Assembly: GCF_006438825.1 (NCBI RefSeq)
Contig: NZ_RCZP01000007.1
Span: forward strand, 1-64,000
Source of the DNA: Muricoccus nepalensis
GTDB taxonomy: Bacteria; Pseudomonadota; Alphaproteobacteria; Acetobacterales; Acetobacteraceae
Direction of reading: 5' to 3'
DNA length: 64,000 bases
Numbering within the stretch: the first letter of the stretch is position 1; every line of letters begins with the position of its first letter. The translations under genes and the position numbers were made by a program. The notes beneath the pieces are model-generated. The model saw only the letters and a list, made by a program, of their open reading frames with translations, did no database searches and was not told the DNA's origin. This document shows positions 35,080 through 45,800 of the stretch, in pieces.

Positions 35080-37272
35080 ATGACTGACGTGAAACGCGCG
35101 GCGGCCCTGCCCGCCGCGGTGCTTGCCGCCATGCTCGCCGCCGCCCCGATGGCGGCCCGCGCGCAGGGATCGCCGCCGGCGGGCGTGGAGATCGGCGCCA
35201 CCGACATCGGCGGCGTGGTCACCGGCCCGAACGGCCCCGAGGCCGGCGTCTGGGTCATCGCCGAGACCACCGACCTGCCCACGAAGTTCGCCAAGATCGT
35301 CGTGACGAACGAGCGCGGCCGCTACCTCATCCCCGACCTGCCGGGCGGCGCCTACAAGGTCTGGGTGCGCGGCTACGGCCTGGTGGACGGCCCGCGCGTG
35401 GACGGCACCCCTGGCCGGGCGCTGGACCTCGCGGCGACCCCGGCGCCGACGCCGGCGGCGGCCGCCTGGTACTACCCGGGGATGTACTGGTACTCGATGC
35501 TGCGCATCCCGGCGGCCGACCAGTTCCCGGGCACCGGCGACGGCGCGGGCGGCAACGGCATTCCCGAGTTCATGCGAAGCCAGAACGCCTGGGTCGACAC
35601 CGTCAAGCAGTCCTGCCAGTCCTGCCACGCACTGGGGAGCTTGAACATCCGCCAGCCGCGCCGCGAGCTCGGCGAGTTCGCGAGCTCCGAGGAGATGTGG
35701 TTCCGCCGCATCCAGTCCGGCCAGGCCATGGGCGGCATGGCCGTGTCCATCGGGCGGCTCGGGCCGCAGCACGGAATCGCGCAGTTCGCGGACTGGACCG
35801 ATCGCGTCGCGCACGGCGAGCTGCCGGCCGAGCAGCCGCGGCGCCCCGAAGGACTGGCGCGCAACATGGTGGTCACGCTCTGGGACTGGGCGGAGCCGAC
35901 GACCTATCTCCACGACGCGATCTCGACCGACAAGCGCGACCCGACGCTCTACCCGCGCGGCCTCATCTACGGCTCGCCCGAGGAATCCACGGACGACGTG
36001 CCCGTGCTCGACCCCGTCACGCACCGCGCCTGGAAGATCCGCCACCCCATCGCCCATCCGGAGACGCCGAGCGCCGCCGACGAGCCGCGCGGCCCCTCGC
36101 CCTTCTGGGGAGACCGGGCGATCTGGGACGGGCACACGAGCAACCACAACCTTATCATGGACCACCGCGGGCTGGTCTGGTTCGCCGCCCGCATCCGCCC
36201 GGCCGAGGCGCAGCCCGACTGGTGCAAGGCGGGCGGCGACCATCCCTCGGCCCGGATCGCGCCGCTCCCGGCCTCGGGCCGGCAGCTCTCGGTCTACGAC
36301 CCGGCGACGGGGCGCTTCGACCTCATCGACACCTGCTTCCAGACGCACCACCTCTACTTCGGCTACGACCCCGACCACACGCTCTGGACGAGCTGGGGCG
36401 GGCCGACGGGCGGCGCGGTCGGTTGGCTGAACACGCGGCGCTTCCTCGAGACGCGGGACGCGCGGTCCTCGCAGGGCTGGGCGCCCATGGTGATCGACGT
36501 GCCGGGCTGGGGACGGCGCGGCGACTACGTCGAGGCGAACGCGCCGCTCGACCCCGCGAAGCAGAAGCGCATCATCGCGGGCTTCTACGGCGTGCAGCCC
36601 AGCCCGGCCGACGGCTCCATCTGGGGCCAGTCGATGGACAGCGGCTTCTCGCGCGTCGAACAGCCCGGCTACCTCATCCGCTTCATCCCCGGCAGCGACC
36701 CCGCGACCACGGGACTGACCGAGATCTTTCAGCCGCCGCCGAGCAGCTTCAGCCCGCGCGGGATCGACGTGGACAGCAAGGGCGTTGTCTGGACCACGCT
36801 CGCGAGCGGCCACCTCGCGAGCTTCGACCGCTCGAAGTGCACCGCGCCGCTGACGGGCCCGAACGCCGTGACGGGTCGGCAATGCGAGGAGGGCTGGACG
36901 CTCCACCGCTTCCCCGGCCCGCAATTCGCGGGCGTCGACCCGGCCGGCAGCGCGGACCACGCCTATTACGTCTGGGTGGACCGCTTCAACACGCTCGGCC
37001 TCGGCAACGACGTGCCGATCGCGAGCACCAACGGCAGCGAATCCCTGACCGTGCTCGTTGACGGCCGGCTGCACCAGCTTCGCGTGCCCTATCCCGCGGG
37101 GTTCTTCACGAAGAACGTCGACGGGCGCATCGACGATCCCAACACCGGATGGCGCGGCCGCGGCGTCTGGACCACCACCGGCACGCGCGCGCCCTTCCAC
37201 CACGAGACCGGCGCGGGCGAGCGGCCGCGCGTCTTCCGCGTGCAGATGAGGCCGGACCCGCTGGCGCGGTAG
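35080..37272 (+). CDS. Secreted haem-c protein with CarboxypepD-like and lyase/beta-propeller regions
   Basis: 730 residues. Signal peptide ending ARAQ. Residues about 35-110 form a carboxypeptidase-regulatory-like beta sandwich ('GGVVTGPNGPEAGVWVIAET', 'GRYLIPDLPGGAYKVWVRGYG'). One haem c site at C179-Q-S-C182-H183. The remainder has repeated 'DHRGLVWFAARIRP', 'DPDHTLWTSWGG', 'DSKGVVWTTLASGHL' segments, as in Vgb-lyase/NHL-type propellers. Function unknown; related proteins occur in PQQ and sulfur or alcohol oxidation contexts. A terminator follows. Confidence 0.8.
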   Translation: MTDVKRAAALPAAVLAAMLAAAPMAARAQGSPPAGVEIGATDIGGVVTGPNGPEAGVWVIAETTDLPTKFAKIVVTNERGRYLIPDLPGGAYKVWVRGYGLVDGPRVDGTPGRALDLAATPAPTPAAAAWYYPGMYWYSMLRIPAADQFPGTGDGAGGNGIPEFMRSQNAWVDTVKQSCQSCHALGSLNIRQPRRELGEFASSEEMWFRRIQSGQAMGGMAVSIGRLGPQHGIAQFADWTDRVAHGELPAEQPRRPEGLARNMVVTLWDWAEPTTYLHDAISTDKRDPTLYPRGLIYGSPEESTDDVPVLDPVTHRAWKIRHPIAHPETPSAADEPRGPSPFWGDRAIWDGHTSNHNLIMDHRGLVWFAARIRPAEAQPDWCKAGGDHPSARIAPLPASGRQLSVYDPATGRFDLIDTCFQTHHLYFGYDPDHTLWTSWGGPTGGAVGWLNTRRFLETRDARSSQGWAPMVIDVPGWGRRGDYVEANAPLDPAKQKRIIAGFYGVQPSPADGSIWGQSMDSGFSRVEQPGYLIRFIPGSDPATTGLTEIFQPPPSSFSPRGIDVDSKGVVWTTLASGHLASFDRSKCTAPLTGPNAVTGRQCEEGWTLHRFPGPQFAGVDPAGSADHAYYVWVDRFNTLGLGNDVPIASTNGSESLTVLVDGRLHQLRVPYPAGFFTKNVDGRIDDPNTGWRGRGVWTTTGTRAPFHHETGAGERPRVFRVQMRPDPLAR

Positions 37273-37327
37273 CGCGAAGCCTCGCGCAGCAAGGCGACGA
37301 AGGGGCTTCCACCCTTCGGTGATCGAG

Positions 37328-37363
37328 AAGGCCGGGTCGCTCCCCTGGGGCGGCCCGGCCTTT
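37328..37363 (+). terminator. Rho-independent terminator after haem-c gene
   Basis: 12-bp stem with one G-U (37328-37339 with 37351-37362), loop 11, then TT-rich end. Located 55 bases after the stop. Confidence 0.75.
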
Positions 37364-37509
37364 CGCGTTGCGGTCCTCTTGAGGGAGCACGCGTGCGCCA
37401 AGCGAGTACTGACCGGAAAGATAGAAATACTTCGGCGAACGCACGGAGCTAACGGATTTTGGAATTGATCGCGCAACTTGAGGTTGATAATGCGGCGCCG
37501 AACTCAGCA

Positions 37510-37538
37510 TTGACAGATTTTATTACTTACAGGCTTAT
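37510..37538 (+). promoter_or_regulatory. Candidate sigma-70 promoter for the pel plus arm
   Basis: TTGACA (37510-37515), 17 bases, then GCTTAT (37533-37538) in an AT-rich stretch unusual for this window. The -35 is perfect, the -10 is a 3/6 match. AAGGAGG and the TTG start follow 16-28 bases downstream. Confidence 0.5.
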
Positions 37539-37565
37539 TTGTTAGGGGTTTGCAAGGAGGGTCGG

Positions 37566-38447
37566 TTGGCGTCCGCGCGGTCGCTCACGGCTTCGGCCAG
37601 GACGAGGTTGCCGATGGTGGCCGGCCTGGCCCTCGCGGCCCCGATGATCCTGGCTGCCAGCCGGGCCGCCGCCGCGAACCGTCGCCTGCGCAACCGCCGT
37701 TTCGTCGTTTGCTACGACCGTGCCTTCACCGAGGCGGTGAACGCCTACGACATCGCGGTGCTGGACAGCGATGTCGCGGGCCTGCCGCCTCCCCGCCGGG
37801 ACCGTCTCCGACTTGGCTACATCAGCCTCGGCGAGGTCCATGGCGGGCGTTCCTACGCGGCGGCGCTCGCCGGCGACGGGGTGCTGCTCGACCCGAGCCC
37901 GGTCTGGCCCGACGCCAGGATGGTGGACATGCGCTCGCCCCGCTGGCGCGACCGCCTCCTCGACGAGATTCTCCCGCCTGTCCTCGCCGCGGGCTTCCAG
38001 GGCTTCTTCTTCGACACGCTGGACACGGCGGAGGCGCTCGAGCGCCAGGACGCCGCGCGCTTCGCCGGCATGATCGACGGCGCGGCGGAGCTCGCGCGCG
38101 CTGTGCGCCGCCGCTTCCCCAAGCGGCCGGTCATGATCAACCGGGGCTACGCCGTCCTCCCGCGCATCGCCGGCGAGTTCGACATGCTGCTCGGCGAATC
38201 CGTGCGCTCCACCTTCGACGCGCGCGCAGGGACGTACAGCCTCGTCACGGACGCCGACTACCGCTGGCAGCTCGACCGCATGGACGAGGCGTACCGGCGG
38301 GACCGCCGCCTTCGCCTCTTCTCGCTCGACTACTGGGACATGGAGGACCTGCCGGGCATCGCGCGCCTCTACGCGGAGGCGAGGGAGCGCGGCTTCGTGC
38401 CCTATGTCGGAACCTTCGACCTCACCCGCATCGTGCCGGAGGCCTGA
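37566..38447 (+). CDS. GH114 endo-alpha-1,4-polygalactosaminidase-like hydrolase (PelA hydrolase domain only)
   Basis: 293 residues from TTG 37566; AAGGAGG lies 5 nt upstream, which decides the start. Signal peptide about 1-37. The TIM-barrel GH114 pattern: 'VVCYDRAFTEAVNAYDIAVLDSD', 'LGYISLGEVHGG', 'GFQGFFFDTLDTAEA' (D150), 'RPVMINRGYAVLP' and 'DMLLGESVRSTF' (E211). D150 and E211 are the candidate catalytic pair, as in the PelA hydrolase. In Pseudomonas this domain is the N-terminal part of ~950-residue PelA; here it stands alone. First gene of the arm, 4-base-class overlap with the next. Confidence 0.85.
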   Translation: MASARSLTASARTRLPMVAGLALAAPMILAASRAAAANRRLRNRRFVVCYDRAFTEAVNAYDIAVLDSDVAGLPPPRRDRLRLGYISLGEVHGGRSYAAALAGDGVLLDPSPVWPDARMVDMRSPRWRDRLLDEILPPVLAAGFQGFFFDTLDTAEALERQDAARFAGMIDGAAELARAVRRRFPKRPVMINRGYAVLPRIAGEFDMLLGESVRSTFDARAGTYSLVTDADYRWQLDRMDEAYRRDRRLRLFSLDYWDMEDLPGIARLYAEARERGFVPYVGTFDLTRIVPEA

Positions 38448-41332
38448 TGAGCGCGCTGATCCAGAAGCAGCCCCTCCTTCCCGTCCTCGCGCTCGGCGTC
38501 GGGGCGGTCGCGCTGAGCATGGTCCTCATGCCACGAGGGCGGGAGCTGGCGCTGCTGCAGCTGAGCGCCGGCAGGACCGGGCAGGCGCTCTCGATGCTCG
38601 AGGCGCGCGTGGGCGCGGGCGACCGGACCCTCGCGACGATCGGCGCGCTGGCCCGCGCGCGCATCGACAACGGGGACATGGCCGGGGCGGCGCGGCTCTA
38701 CGAGGACCTTGTCGCGGAGCGGCCGCGCAACGCCGCGGCCCTGCGGGCGCTCGAGGAGATCCAGCGCTCCATCGGCCGCACCGACGGGCTCGTCCGCACG
38801 CTGGAGCGGCTGCAGGACCTCTCGCCCACGCTCAGCCGCGCGCGCGAGATCGCCGCGCTCCACGCGGCCCGCGGCAACGCGGCGGGGCAGCGGCAGGCGC
38901 TGCGCGTGCTCGTCACCCGCTTCGGCGGGGACCGGGAGGACTACCTCGCCCTGGCGCGGCTTGAGGCGGCGGCCGGCGACCCGCGGGCGGGGGCGGCGGT
39001 GCTCCGCCAGCTTGAGCGGGACCGACCGGAGGACATGGAGGCGAGCATCGTCGCCCTCGAGATGTCCATGCTGCTCGCCGCGCGGCAGCCCGAGCCCGCC
39101 CTGTTGCGCGCCCGTGCGTGGCTCGCCGCGCAGCCCGAGCCGACGCGCTGGGTGGCGGTGCTGGCGGGGGCGCTCGGCGGGGGCGGGCGGCCGGACCTCG
39201 CCGTCGCCCTCCTCCAGCCCTTCGCGCGTCCCGGCGTTGACCCTGACGTCCTCACCGTGCTCGCGCAGGCGCTGCACGACGTGGGCAACCCCGCCGCCGG
39301 GCTCGAGCTTCTGGAGCGGCTCGACACCGACTTCCGCCCGGCCGCGCTGATGCGCCTCCGCCTGGCCCTCGACGCCGAGGAGGTGGAGCGCGCCGTCGCC
39401 GCGGCCTACCGCGCTGGCACCAGCGCGGTGCCGCGCGACCTGCTCGCGCGCCTCGCCGACAAGGCGCTCTGGGCCGGGCGCATCGACGTGCTCAAGCAGC
39501 TGCTGGCGACGGAGGGGGACCGGATCCTGGAGGACGACCCGGTCCTCGCGGCGCGGATCTTCCTCGCGCTGGAGGACCGGCCGACGGCGCGCCGCTGGGC
39601 CGATGCGGGCGCGCGGGCCGAGGGGATCACCCCGGCCCGCCTCGTGCAGCTCGCGGCGGTGGAGGCGCGCCTCGGGCGCGGCGAGCGGGTGCACGAGCTG
39701 CTGGGCCGCGCCGCGCGCGACCCGGCCCTCCCGCCCGCCCTCTTCCGGGAGGTCGCCGGCATCTACGCGCGCGCCGGCCTCGCGGAGCGCGGCCTCGCCG
39801 TCGTCGAGGCCCTCCGGCGCGACCGGCCCTCGCCGGCGGCCGACCTGGCCTGGGCCGTCGCGGCCAGCGCCGCCGGGCGCGCGGAGGCGGTCGCGGACTG
39901 GCTGGCGGCGCACGGCCCCGGCGACCTGCCCGCGGACGTCCTGCAGGACCTCGTCTACCTCGCGGCCGACGCCCGGGCCTACGGGCTGGCCATCGGGGCG
40001 GCCGAGCGGCTTCTCGCGCTGCGCGGCGGGCCGGGCGACGCCGCGCTGCTGGTGCGCCTCCTCGTGGACGCCGGGCGGCCGCGCCAGGCGCTGGAGCGCC
40101 TCCGCGGCCTGCCGGCCGGCACCGTCCTCCCCGACGGGCTCCGCGAGGCCGTGCTGCTGCCGGCCTGGCGAGAGGGCGCCCCGGTCGGCGACGAGCTGCG
40201 GGAGGCCTGGACGCGGCGCCTGCTCGAGGCGCCCGACGCCGCGTCGCGCAGCATGGCGATCGCCGTGCTGCGCGAGCTGAAGGCGCATGACGACCTCCTC
40301 CCGGTGCTGCGGCAGCTTGCCCAGGACAATCCCGAGACCTGGATGTGGACCTTCACCGAGGTGGCCGCCGCGGCCGGCCGCATGGCGGAGGTCAACGCCC
40401 TCTGGGCGAGGCTGGGCGGCCGCGCCGACCTTCCCCCGGCGCAGCGCCGCGGCATCGCGTTCCGGCTGCTGGAGAGCGGCAACCGCGCGGCGGCGGAGCG
40501 GATCTTCCGGTCGCTCGCCGCCGCCGCGCCCGCCGCCAGCGCCGACGTGCGCCAGCTTCTCTTCCTCTGGGGCCTGCGGCCGACGGCCGAGCAGCTCGAC
40601 TGGATCGAGGCGCGCGCCCGCCGGGCGAGCGGCGCCGAGCTGGCGGCCTGGATGGGCATCCTCGTGAACCACGGCGCGCCCGCGCGGGCCGCGGCGGTCT
40701 ACCGCGCGGCGCCGCGGGACGCCGAGCCCGACGCGGTGCACGAGGCCCACATCACCACGCTCTCCGCGCTCGACAACCGCCCGGCCCTGGCCGCCGCCCT
40801 CCGCGACGCGCTGGCGCGCGCCACGACGCCGGAGCGGGCGGAGCGCCTCGTCCAGCTCAGCGCGCGGGCGGGGGATCCGGAGCTCGAGCGTCGCGCGTTG
40901 GAGCGGCAGGTCGCGCTCGGCGGCGGCGGGGCGGCGGCGCAGCGGCGCCTTGGCGTGCTGGCCTTCAACCGGAAGGACATGGAGGCCGCGGCGCGGCACC
41001 TCACGGCCTTCGTTCGCGCGGGCGGCGGCGACTACGAGGCGCAGATGCTGCTGGGCGACCTCGCCACGCGGCAACGCTCCGTCAACGAGGCGGGGGCGCA
41101 CTACGCCGAGGCCCTCCGGCTGCTGCAGGCCTCCGGCGACCGCTCCTTCCGCGCCCGCACGGTCGCGGCGAACCTGCTGCACCGCGTGGGGCGGAGCCGC
41201 GAGGCCGAGCGGCTCTACGAGGAGCTCGTCGCGGAGCGCCCGGGCGACAGCCATCTGCGGGCCGACTACGTCGCCATGCTCATGGCCCAGGGCGCGCTGC
41301 CGCGCGCCCGCGAGGTGTTAGGAAACCGATGA
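38447..41332 (+). CDS. Inner-membrane-anchored TPR protein (PelB N-terminal half)
   Basis: 961 residues. An N-terminal membrane helix (about 9-28, 'LLPVLALGVGAVALSMVL') is followed by degenerate TPR repeats to the end ('NGDMAGAARLYEDLVAERPRNAAALRALEEI', 'GRSREAERLYEELVAERPGDSHLRADYV'). PelB of Pseudomonas is ~1190 residues with this same anchor and TPR array, followed by an outer-membrane barrel. Here the chain ends before the barrel. ATG overlaps the previous TGA, and the stop overlaps the next ATG. It probably spans the periplasm and guides the polymer or its modifying enzyme. Confidence 0.8.
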   Translation: MSALIQKQPLLPVLALGVGAVALSMVLMPRGRELALLQLSAGRTGQALSMLEARVGAGDRTLATIGALARARIDNGDMAGAARLYEDLVAERPRNAAALRALEEIQRSIGRTDGLVRTLERLQDLSPTLSRAREIAALHAARGNAAGQRQALRVLVTRFGGDREDYLALARLEAAAGDPRAGAAVLRQLERDRPEDMEASIVALEMSMLLAARQPEPALLRARAWLAAQPEPTRWVAVLAGALGGGGRPDLAVALLQPFARPGVDPDVLTVLAQALHDVGNPAAGLELLERLDTDFRPAALMRLRLALDAEEVERAVAAAYRAGTSAVPRDLLARLADKALWAGRIDVLKQLLATEGDRILEDDPVLAARIFLALEDRPTARRWADAGARAEGITPARLVQLAAVEARLGRGERVHELLGRAARDPALPPALFREVAGIYARAGLAERGLAVVEALRRDRPSPAADLAWAVAASAAGRAEAVADWLAAHGPGDLPADVLQDLVYLAADARAYGLAIGAAERLLALRGGPGDAALLVRLLVDAGRPRQALERLRGLPAGTVLPDGLREAVLLPAWREGAPVGDELREAWTRRLLEAPDAASRSMAIAVLRELKAHDDLLPVLRQLAQDNPETWMWTFTEVAAAAGRMAEVNALWARLGGRADLPPAQRRGIAFRLLESGNRAAAERIFRSLAAAAPAASADVRQLLFLWGLRPTAEQLDWIEARARRASGAELAAWMGILVNHGAPARAAAVYRAAPRDAEPDAVHEAHITTLSALDNRPALAAALRDALARATTPERAERLVQLSARAGDPELERRALERQVALGGGGAAAQRRLGVLAFNRKDMEAAARHLTAFVRAGGGDYEAQMLLGDLATRQRSVNEAGAHYAEALRLLQASGDRSFRARTVAANLLHRVGRSREAERLYEELVAERPGDSHLRADYVAMLMAQGALPRAREVLGNR

Positions 41333-42765
41333 CACGCGAAGCGCGCGCTCTCCCGGGCTGCCTCCTGGTCACCGCCCTCCTCTCGGCGGGGGGGGCGGCC
41401 GCGCAGGCGCCGCCGGCCGCGCCCGAGACCCTGTCCCTCCGCCCCGCCGACGCGTCCGGGAGCGACCAGGAACTGCCCTTCGGCCCCGACGGGCCGCGCC
41501 TGCCCATGCGGCGCGGCCGCGACGCCGCCGACAGCATCGGCAGCCCCGACCCCGCCCCGAGCGAGGAGCCGCCGGCCGCGCCGGACGCCCAGGGGGAGTT
41601 CCGCCTCAACCTCCTCGCCGCCCAGCTCCGGGCGCAGATCGGCGACTTGCCGGAGGCCCGCGCCCGCTTCGAGGCGCTGCGGGCGGCGAGGCCCGAGAGC
41701 GCGGAGCCGCTGAACGGCCTCGCCGGGGTCGCCCAGCAGACCGGCCGCTGGCGGCAGGCCCTGGCGCTCTACCAGGATTCCTTGCGCCTCGAGCCCGGCG
41801 ACCCCTCGGTCACCGACGTCATCGCTGTGATCGAGCGCGCGCAGGCGAGCCGCCTGCGGGCGGATGTCGAGTACCGGCAGCTCGAGGGCGGCACGGGGGC
41901 GGGCAGGACGAGCGCGGTCATCGCGGGGCTCAGCGGGCACCAGCTCCTGAGCAACGGCTGGCGCCTCGGCCTCTCGCTCGACCTCGCCCATGTTGACGCG
42001 GACCGCATCCAGCGGGCGAACGGCGCCGTCGAGAGCTTCTCCGGCCTGCGCCAGCGGGGCGAGATCTACGGGCAGCACACGGGCCTGGACGGACAGGTGC
42101 TGACGGGATCGCTGTTCCTGTCCGGCGACACGCCGGGCGTCGGCATCCGGTGGGAGCGGCCCGACGACCGCGGCACCACCTTCCTGCGCGCCGAGTACCG
42201 GCGCCCGAACTGGGACTTCCTCCAGAGCATCGTCGAGGACGGGACCCGCGACCGCCTCGCCCTGGCCCGGAGCCAGCGCGTGGGGCGGGACGTCAGCCTG
42301 CGCCTGGAGGTCGCGGGGAACCGCTACGGCATCCGGGGCGACGGCGACGTGGCCCGGTCCATCACCGTGACGGGCGAGGCGCGCCTCGCCGGGCTCGGCG
42401 GCCTGCGCGGCCTCTCCACGGCCTACGTCCTCGACGGCGAGTACGTGCTCGACCGGAGCGAGCGCTTCAACAGCGGCGGCGCCCGGTACGCGCCGCTGCC
42501 GATCCTCGACCGCGAGGTCCACGCCGTCGTGCTCACCTATTCGGGCGTGTGGGGCAACCGGATCGCGGACGGCATCCTCGCCTACGAGGCCTCGGGCGGC
42601 TACGGCATCGACCGCTACGGCAAGGCGGGGCCGCTGGTCTACGCCGCGGTGGGCTACAACCGGGACAACCTCGAGTTCCGGCTGCGGGCAAACTACGTGC
42701 AGGACATCGGGCGGACCCGCGGCACGAGCTCGGGCTACGGCGCCTCGCTCACCTGGGTGTTCTGA
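41329..42765 (+). CDS. Outer-membrane beta-barrel with short TPR (PelB C-terminal half)
   Basis: 478 residues. Signal peptide (LPGCLLVTALLSAGGAAAQ), a short Pro-rich linker, two or three TPR motifs (about 85-165: 'GDLPEARARFEALRAARPESAEPLNGLAGVAQQTGRWRQAL'), then amphipathic strands to a C-terminal aromatic end 'SLTWVF', the usual signal for barrel assembly. Matches the PelB porin segment that exports Pel. Separate from the TPR protein by a stop codon but overlapping 4 bases, so the two are translated together. Confidence 0.8.
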   Translation: MTREARALPGCLLVTALLSAGGAAAQAPPAAPETLSLRPADASGSDQELPFGPDGPRLPMRRGRDAADSIGSPDPAPSEEPPAAPDAQGEFRLNLLAAQLRAQIGDLPEARARFEALRAARPESAEPLNGLAGVAQQTGRWRQALALYQDSLRLEPGDPSVTDVIAVIERAQASRLRADVEYRQLEGGTGAGRTSAVIAGLSGHQLLSNGWRLGLSLDLAHVDADRIQRANGAVESFSGLRQRGEIYGQHTGLDGQVLTGSLFLSGDTPGVGIRWERPDDRGTTFLRAEYRRPNWDFLQSIVEDGTRDRLALARSQRVGRDVSLRLEVAGNRYGIRGDGDVARSITVTGEARLAGLGGLRGLSTAYVLDGEYVLDRSERFNSGGARYAPLPILDREVHAVVLTYSGVWGNRIADGILAYEASGGYGIDRYGKAGPLVYAAVGYNRDNLEFRLRANYVQDIGRTRGTSSGYGASLTWVF

Positions 42766-42771
42766 CGCGAA

Positions 42772-42819
42772 GGGCGCCCGCGGCGGCACGGCACCCGGTG
42801 CCGGCCGCCGCGGGCGCCC
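42772..42819. terminator. Long bidirectional terminator between the two pel arms
   Basis: Perfect 16-bp stem (42772-42787 with 42804-42819), with a smaller inverted repeat in the loop. Starts 7 bases after the plus-arm stop and ends 9 bases before the minus-strand stop. Confidence 0.8.
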
Positions 42820-42828
42820 CCTTCCTCG

Positions 42829-45800
42829 TCACGCGATGATGGTGATGTCCGAGGCGGTCAGCGCGGGATTGCCGGTCAGCGTCGCGATGGAGACGCGGGC
42901 GAGCAGGCCGATCCCGTCCGGATCCCACCACAGCCGCCCTATGTCCGTCTCGTAGACGAACTGCCCGATGCCCGGCAGGGCGTTCGACAGGCCGCTCGTG
43001 TTGGCGGTGAAGCGGCCGCTCGCACCCACGTTCATCCCCGCCGAGAGGAAGCCGCCGAAGCCGGAGGCGCTCACCGTGATGAAGTCCGCCAGCGGATCGA
43101 AGTCCGTGATGGTGTCGGTGCCCTCGTTGGAGCGCAGGAAGAGGAAGGTGTCGGCCCCCGTGCCGCCGGTGAGGCGATCGGCGCCGGCGCCGCCCAGCAG
43201 CGTGTCGTTGCCGCCGCCGCCGATAAGGGTGTCGGCGCCGGCCAGGCCCGAGAGGTAGTTGGCGGCGTCGTTGCCGGTGAGCGTGTTGGCCGAGCCGTTG
43301 CCGGTTCCGTTGATGGCCAGAGCGCCGGTCAGCACGAGGTTCTCCAGCGCCGAGCCCAGCGTGTAGGTAAGGCTGGCCTCGACCGTGTCGATCCCGCCGG
43401 AGTCGACGATGATGTCGCCGAGGGAGTCGACGATGTAGCGGTCGTCGCCTCCGCCGCCGTTCATGCTGTCGTCGCCGGTGCCGCCGTCGAGCGTGTCGTT
43501 CCCGGCCCCGCCCGTGAGCGTGTCGTTGCCCGCCAGGCCGAAGAGCGCGTTGGCGCCCGAGTTGCCGGTAATCGCGTTGGCGGCCGCGTTGCCGGTGCCG
43601 TTGATGGCCGCCGTTCCCGTGAGCACGAGGTTCTCGATCCCCGTGCCGAGGACGTAGGTGAACCCGGCCTCCACCGTGTCGATCCCGCCGGCGTCGATGA
43701 TCACGTCGGCCGCGGAATCCAGGACGTAGCGGTCGTCGCCGAGACCGCCGTCCAGCGTGTCGGCCCCGAGGCCGCCGGTCAGCGTGTCGTTGCCGTCGAG
43801 GCCGGTGAGGAGGTTGGCGCCGTCGTTGCCGGTGATCGCGTTGGCCGCGGCGTTGCCGGTCCCGTTGAGCGCCGCGGTGCCGGTGAGGACGAGGTTCTCG
43901 AGAGCCGCCGCCAGCGTGTAGGTGATGGAGGACCGCACCGTGTCGGTGCCCGCGGAGTCGGTGATGACGTCCCCGGCCGAGTCCACGACGTAGAGGTCGT
44001 TGCCCCCGCCGCCGTTCATCGTGTCGTTGCCGGCGCCGCCGTCAAGGGTGTCGGCCCCCGCGTTGCCGAACAGCGCGTCGTTCCCCGTCCCGCCGACGAG
44101 GGAATCGGCGTTGGTGCTGCCGAAGAGGCCGACGTTGGAGGCGGTGCCGGTGTTGCCGGACGCATCCACGGTGCGGGCGGTTAGGGTGTGGACGATGTCC
44201 GTGAGGGGCGTCGTCTGCAGGCTCCAGGCGCCGGTCCCGTCCGCTGTCACGGTGCCGAGGAGCGTGGTGCCGTCCAGCACCTGAACCTTGCTCGCCGCCG
44301 CGGCGATGCCGCTGATCGTGGCCGTGGTGGCGTTGGAGACGACGTTCGTGACGGAGGCGGGCGCCGGCGGCGGGGGCGGGGGAGGCGGCGTGGTCGACAG
44401 CCGCACCGAGACCGCGTGCTGCCCGAGCCCCGTGAGGCCGAGCTCGAGCTGGTCCCCCACCTGGCTCAGCACCGTGGCCCCCGTGACCACCACGTAGCGG
44501 CCCGCGGGGTTCTCGAGGTCGATCACGACCTTCCCGTCGCCGATGATCGAGAAGTCGAGGCCGCCCCCTCCAGGGCTCGTCGCCGAGAGAAGCTGGGCGC
44601 GGGAGGGCAGCGAGGTGATGTGGGTGACGTCGTCCGGCGTGCTGCCGAGGTCGAAGGTGAAGGTGCCTCCGGTGGCCGGGAGGAAGATGCTGTTGGCGTC
44701 GTAGGCGTACCAGCCCGCGACGTTCTTGATCCTGTCCGTGCCCGACAGGTCGAGCGCGAAGGTGCCGAGCTTGCCGGTGGAGTTGACCTTCACGCTGACC
44801 GTGTCGCCGTCCACCATCGAGTATTCGAGGTTCGACTTCTCGAAGGACGAGATGCGGCCCTGCAGGTCGTCGAGGGTCACGAACTCCGACCCGGCCTGGG
44901 AGGCGGTCCGGATGAGGCTCTCGAACATATCGACGGTGTAGCCGGGCTCGAAGCCGGTGATGCCGTAGCCGTGCCAGGGGAAGACGACCACCGGCAGGTC
45001 GGCATGGGCGGTCATCGCCTGCCACTCCGCCTGCCAGGCCGCCGTCGCCTGGGTCGGGGTCATCCCCTTGAAGCCGACGAGGGTGAAGTCGGAGGAGATG
45101 TTGGGGGCGATGTAGACCTTGGTGTCGCTCGGCGTCAGGTAGCCGAAGGCGCCCGGGTATCCCGCGCCGATCTGCGCGTTGCCGCCCGAGAGGTAGGAGT
45201 AGTACTTCAGGACCTCCTGCGAGACGCCGATCTTCTCGGGCGCGCCCGGGATGGCCGCGCCCGAAACGACGTAATTCTCGTAGCCCGGGATCTGCCGGAG
45301 CTGGGTCTGGATGGTATTGCGCGAGCCCTCGAACTCGGTCTGGAGCTGCGCGGCGGTGAGAAGGTTCGTGTTCTCCGGGTGGGTGATGGAGTGCGAGCCG
45401 ATCTCGTTGCCGGCGTCGAGCAGCCGCTTGTAGTAGGGACGGGAGACGTTCCAGTCCGTGCCGGTGCCGTTCGCGCCGTTGCCGATGTCGATGTAGTAGG
45501 AGCCGACGAAGTTGTAGTCGACCTTCCACCGGTCGAGGACCGACAGCAGCTTGTCGTAGATGCCGAGGCCGGTGTCCGGCTTCACCTCGTCGGGATACAT
45601 GGCCTCGTCGAGGTCGTTCCGGGACGCGAAGATGGCCGACTGCCGGCTCATGTGCAGCTCGATCTTCGGCCCGGGCGTGTTGCGCGCCGACCAGCCGAGG
45701 GCGTCCTCCAGCATGTTGTTGTCGGCCATCATGCCTTCGGTCGCGAAGTGCACGTTCCGGCCGCCCGTCTGGGTCGCGAGCACCGCGTTCTGAGCCGCGC

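Noticed and set aside
33442-37476. 1344-codon minus-strand frame opposite the decarboxylase and haem-c genes
   Set aside because: Composition typical of antisense shadow; both plus-strand genes have complete motifs.
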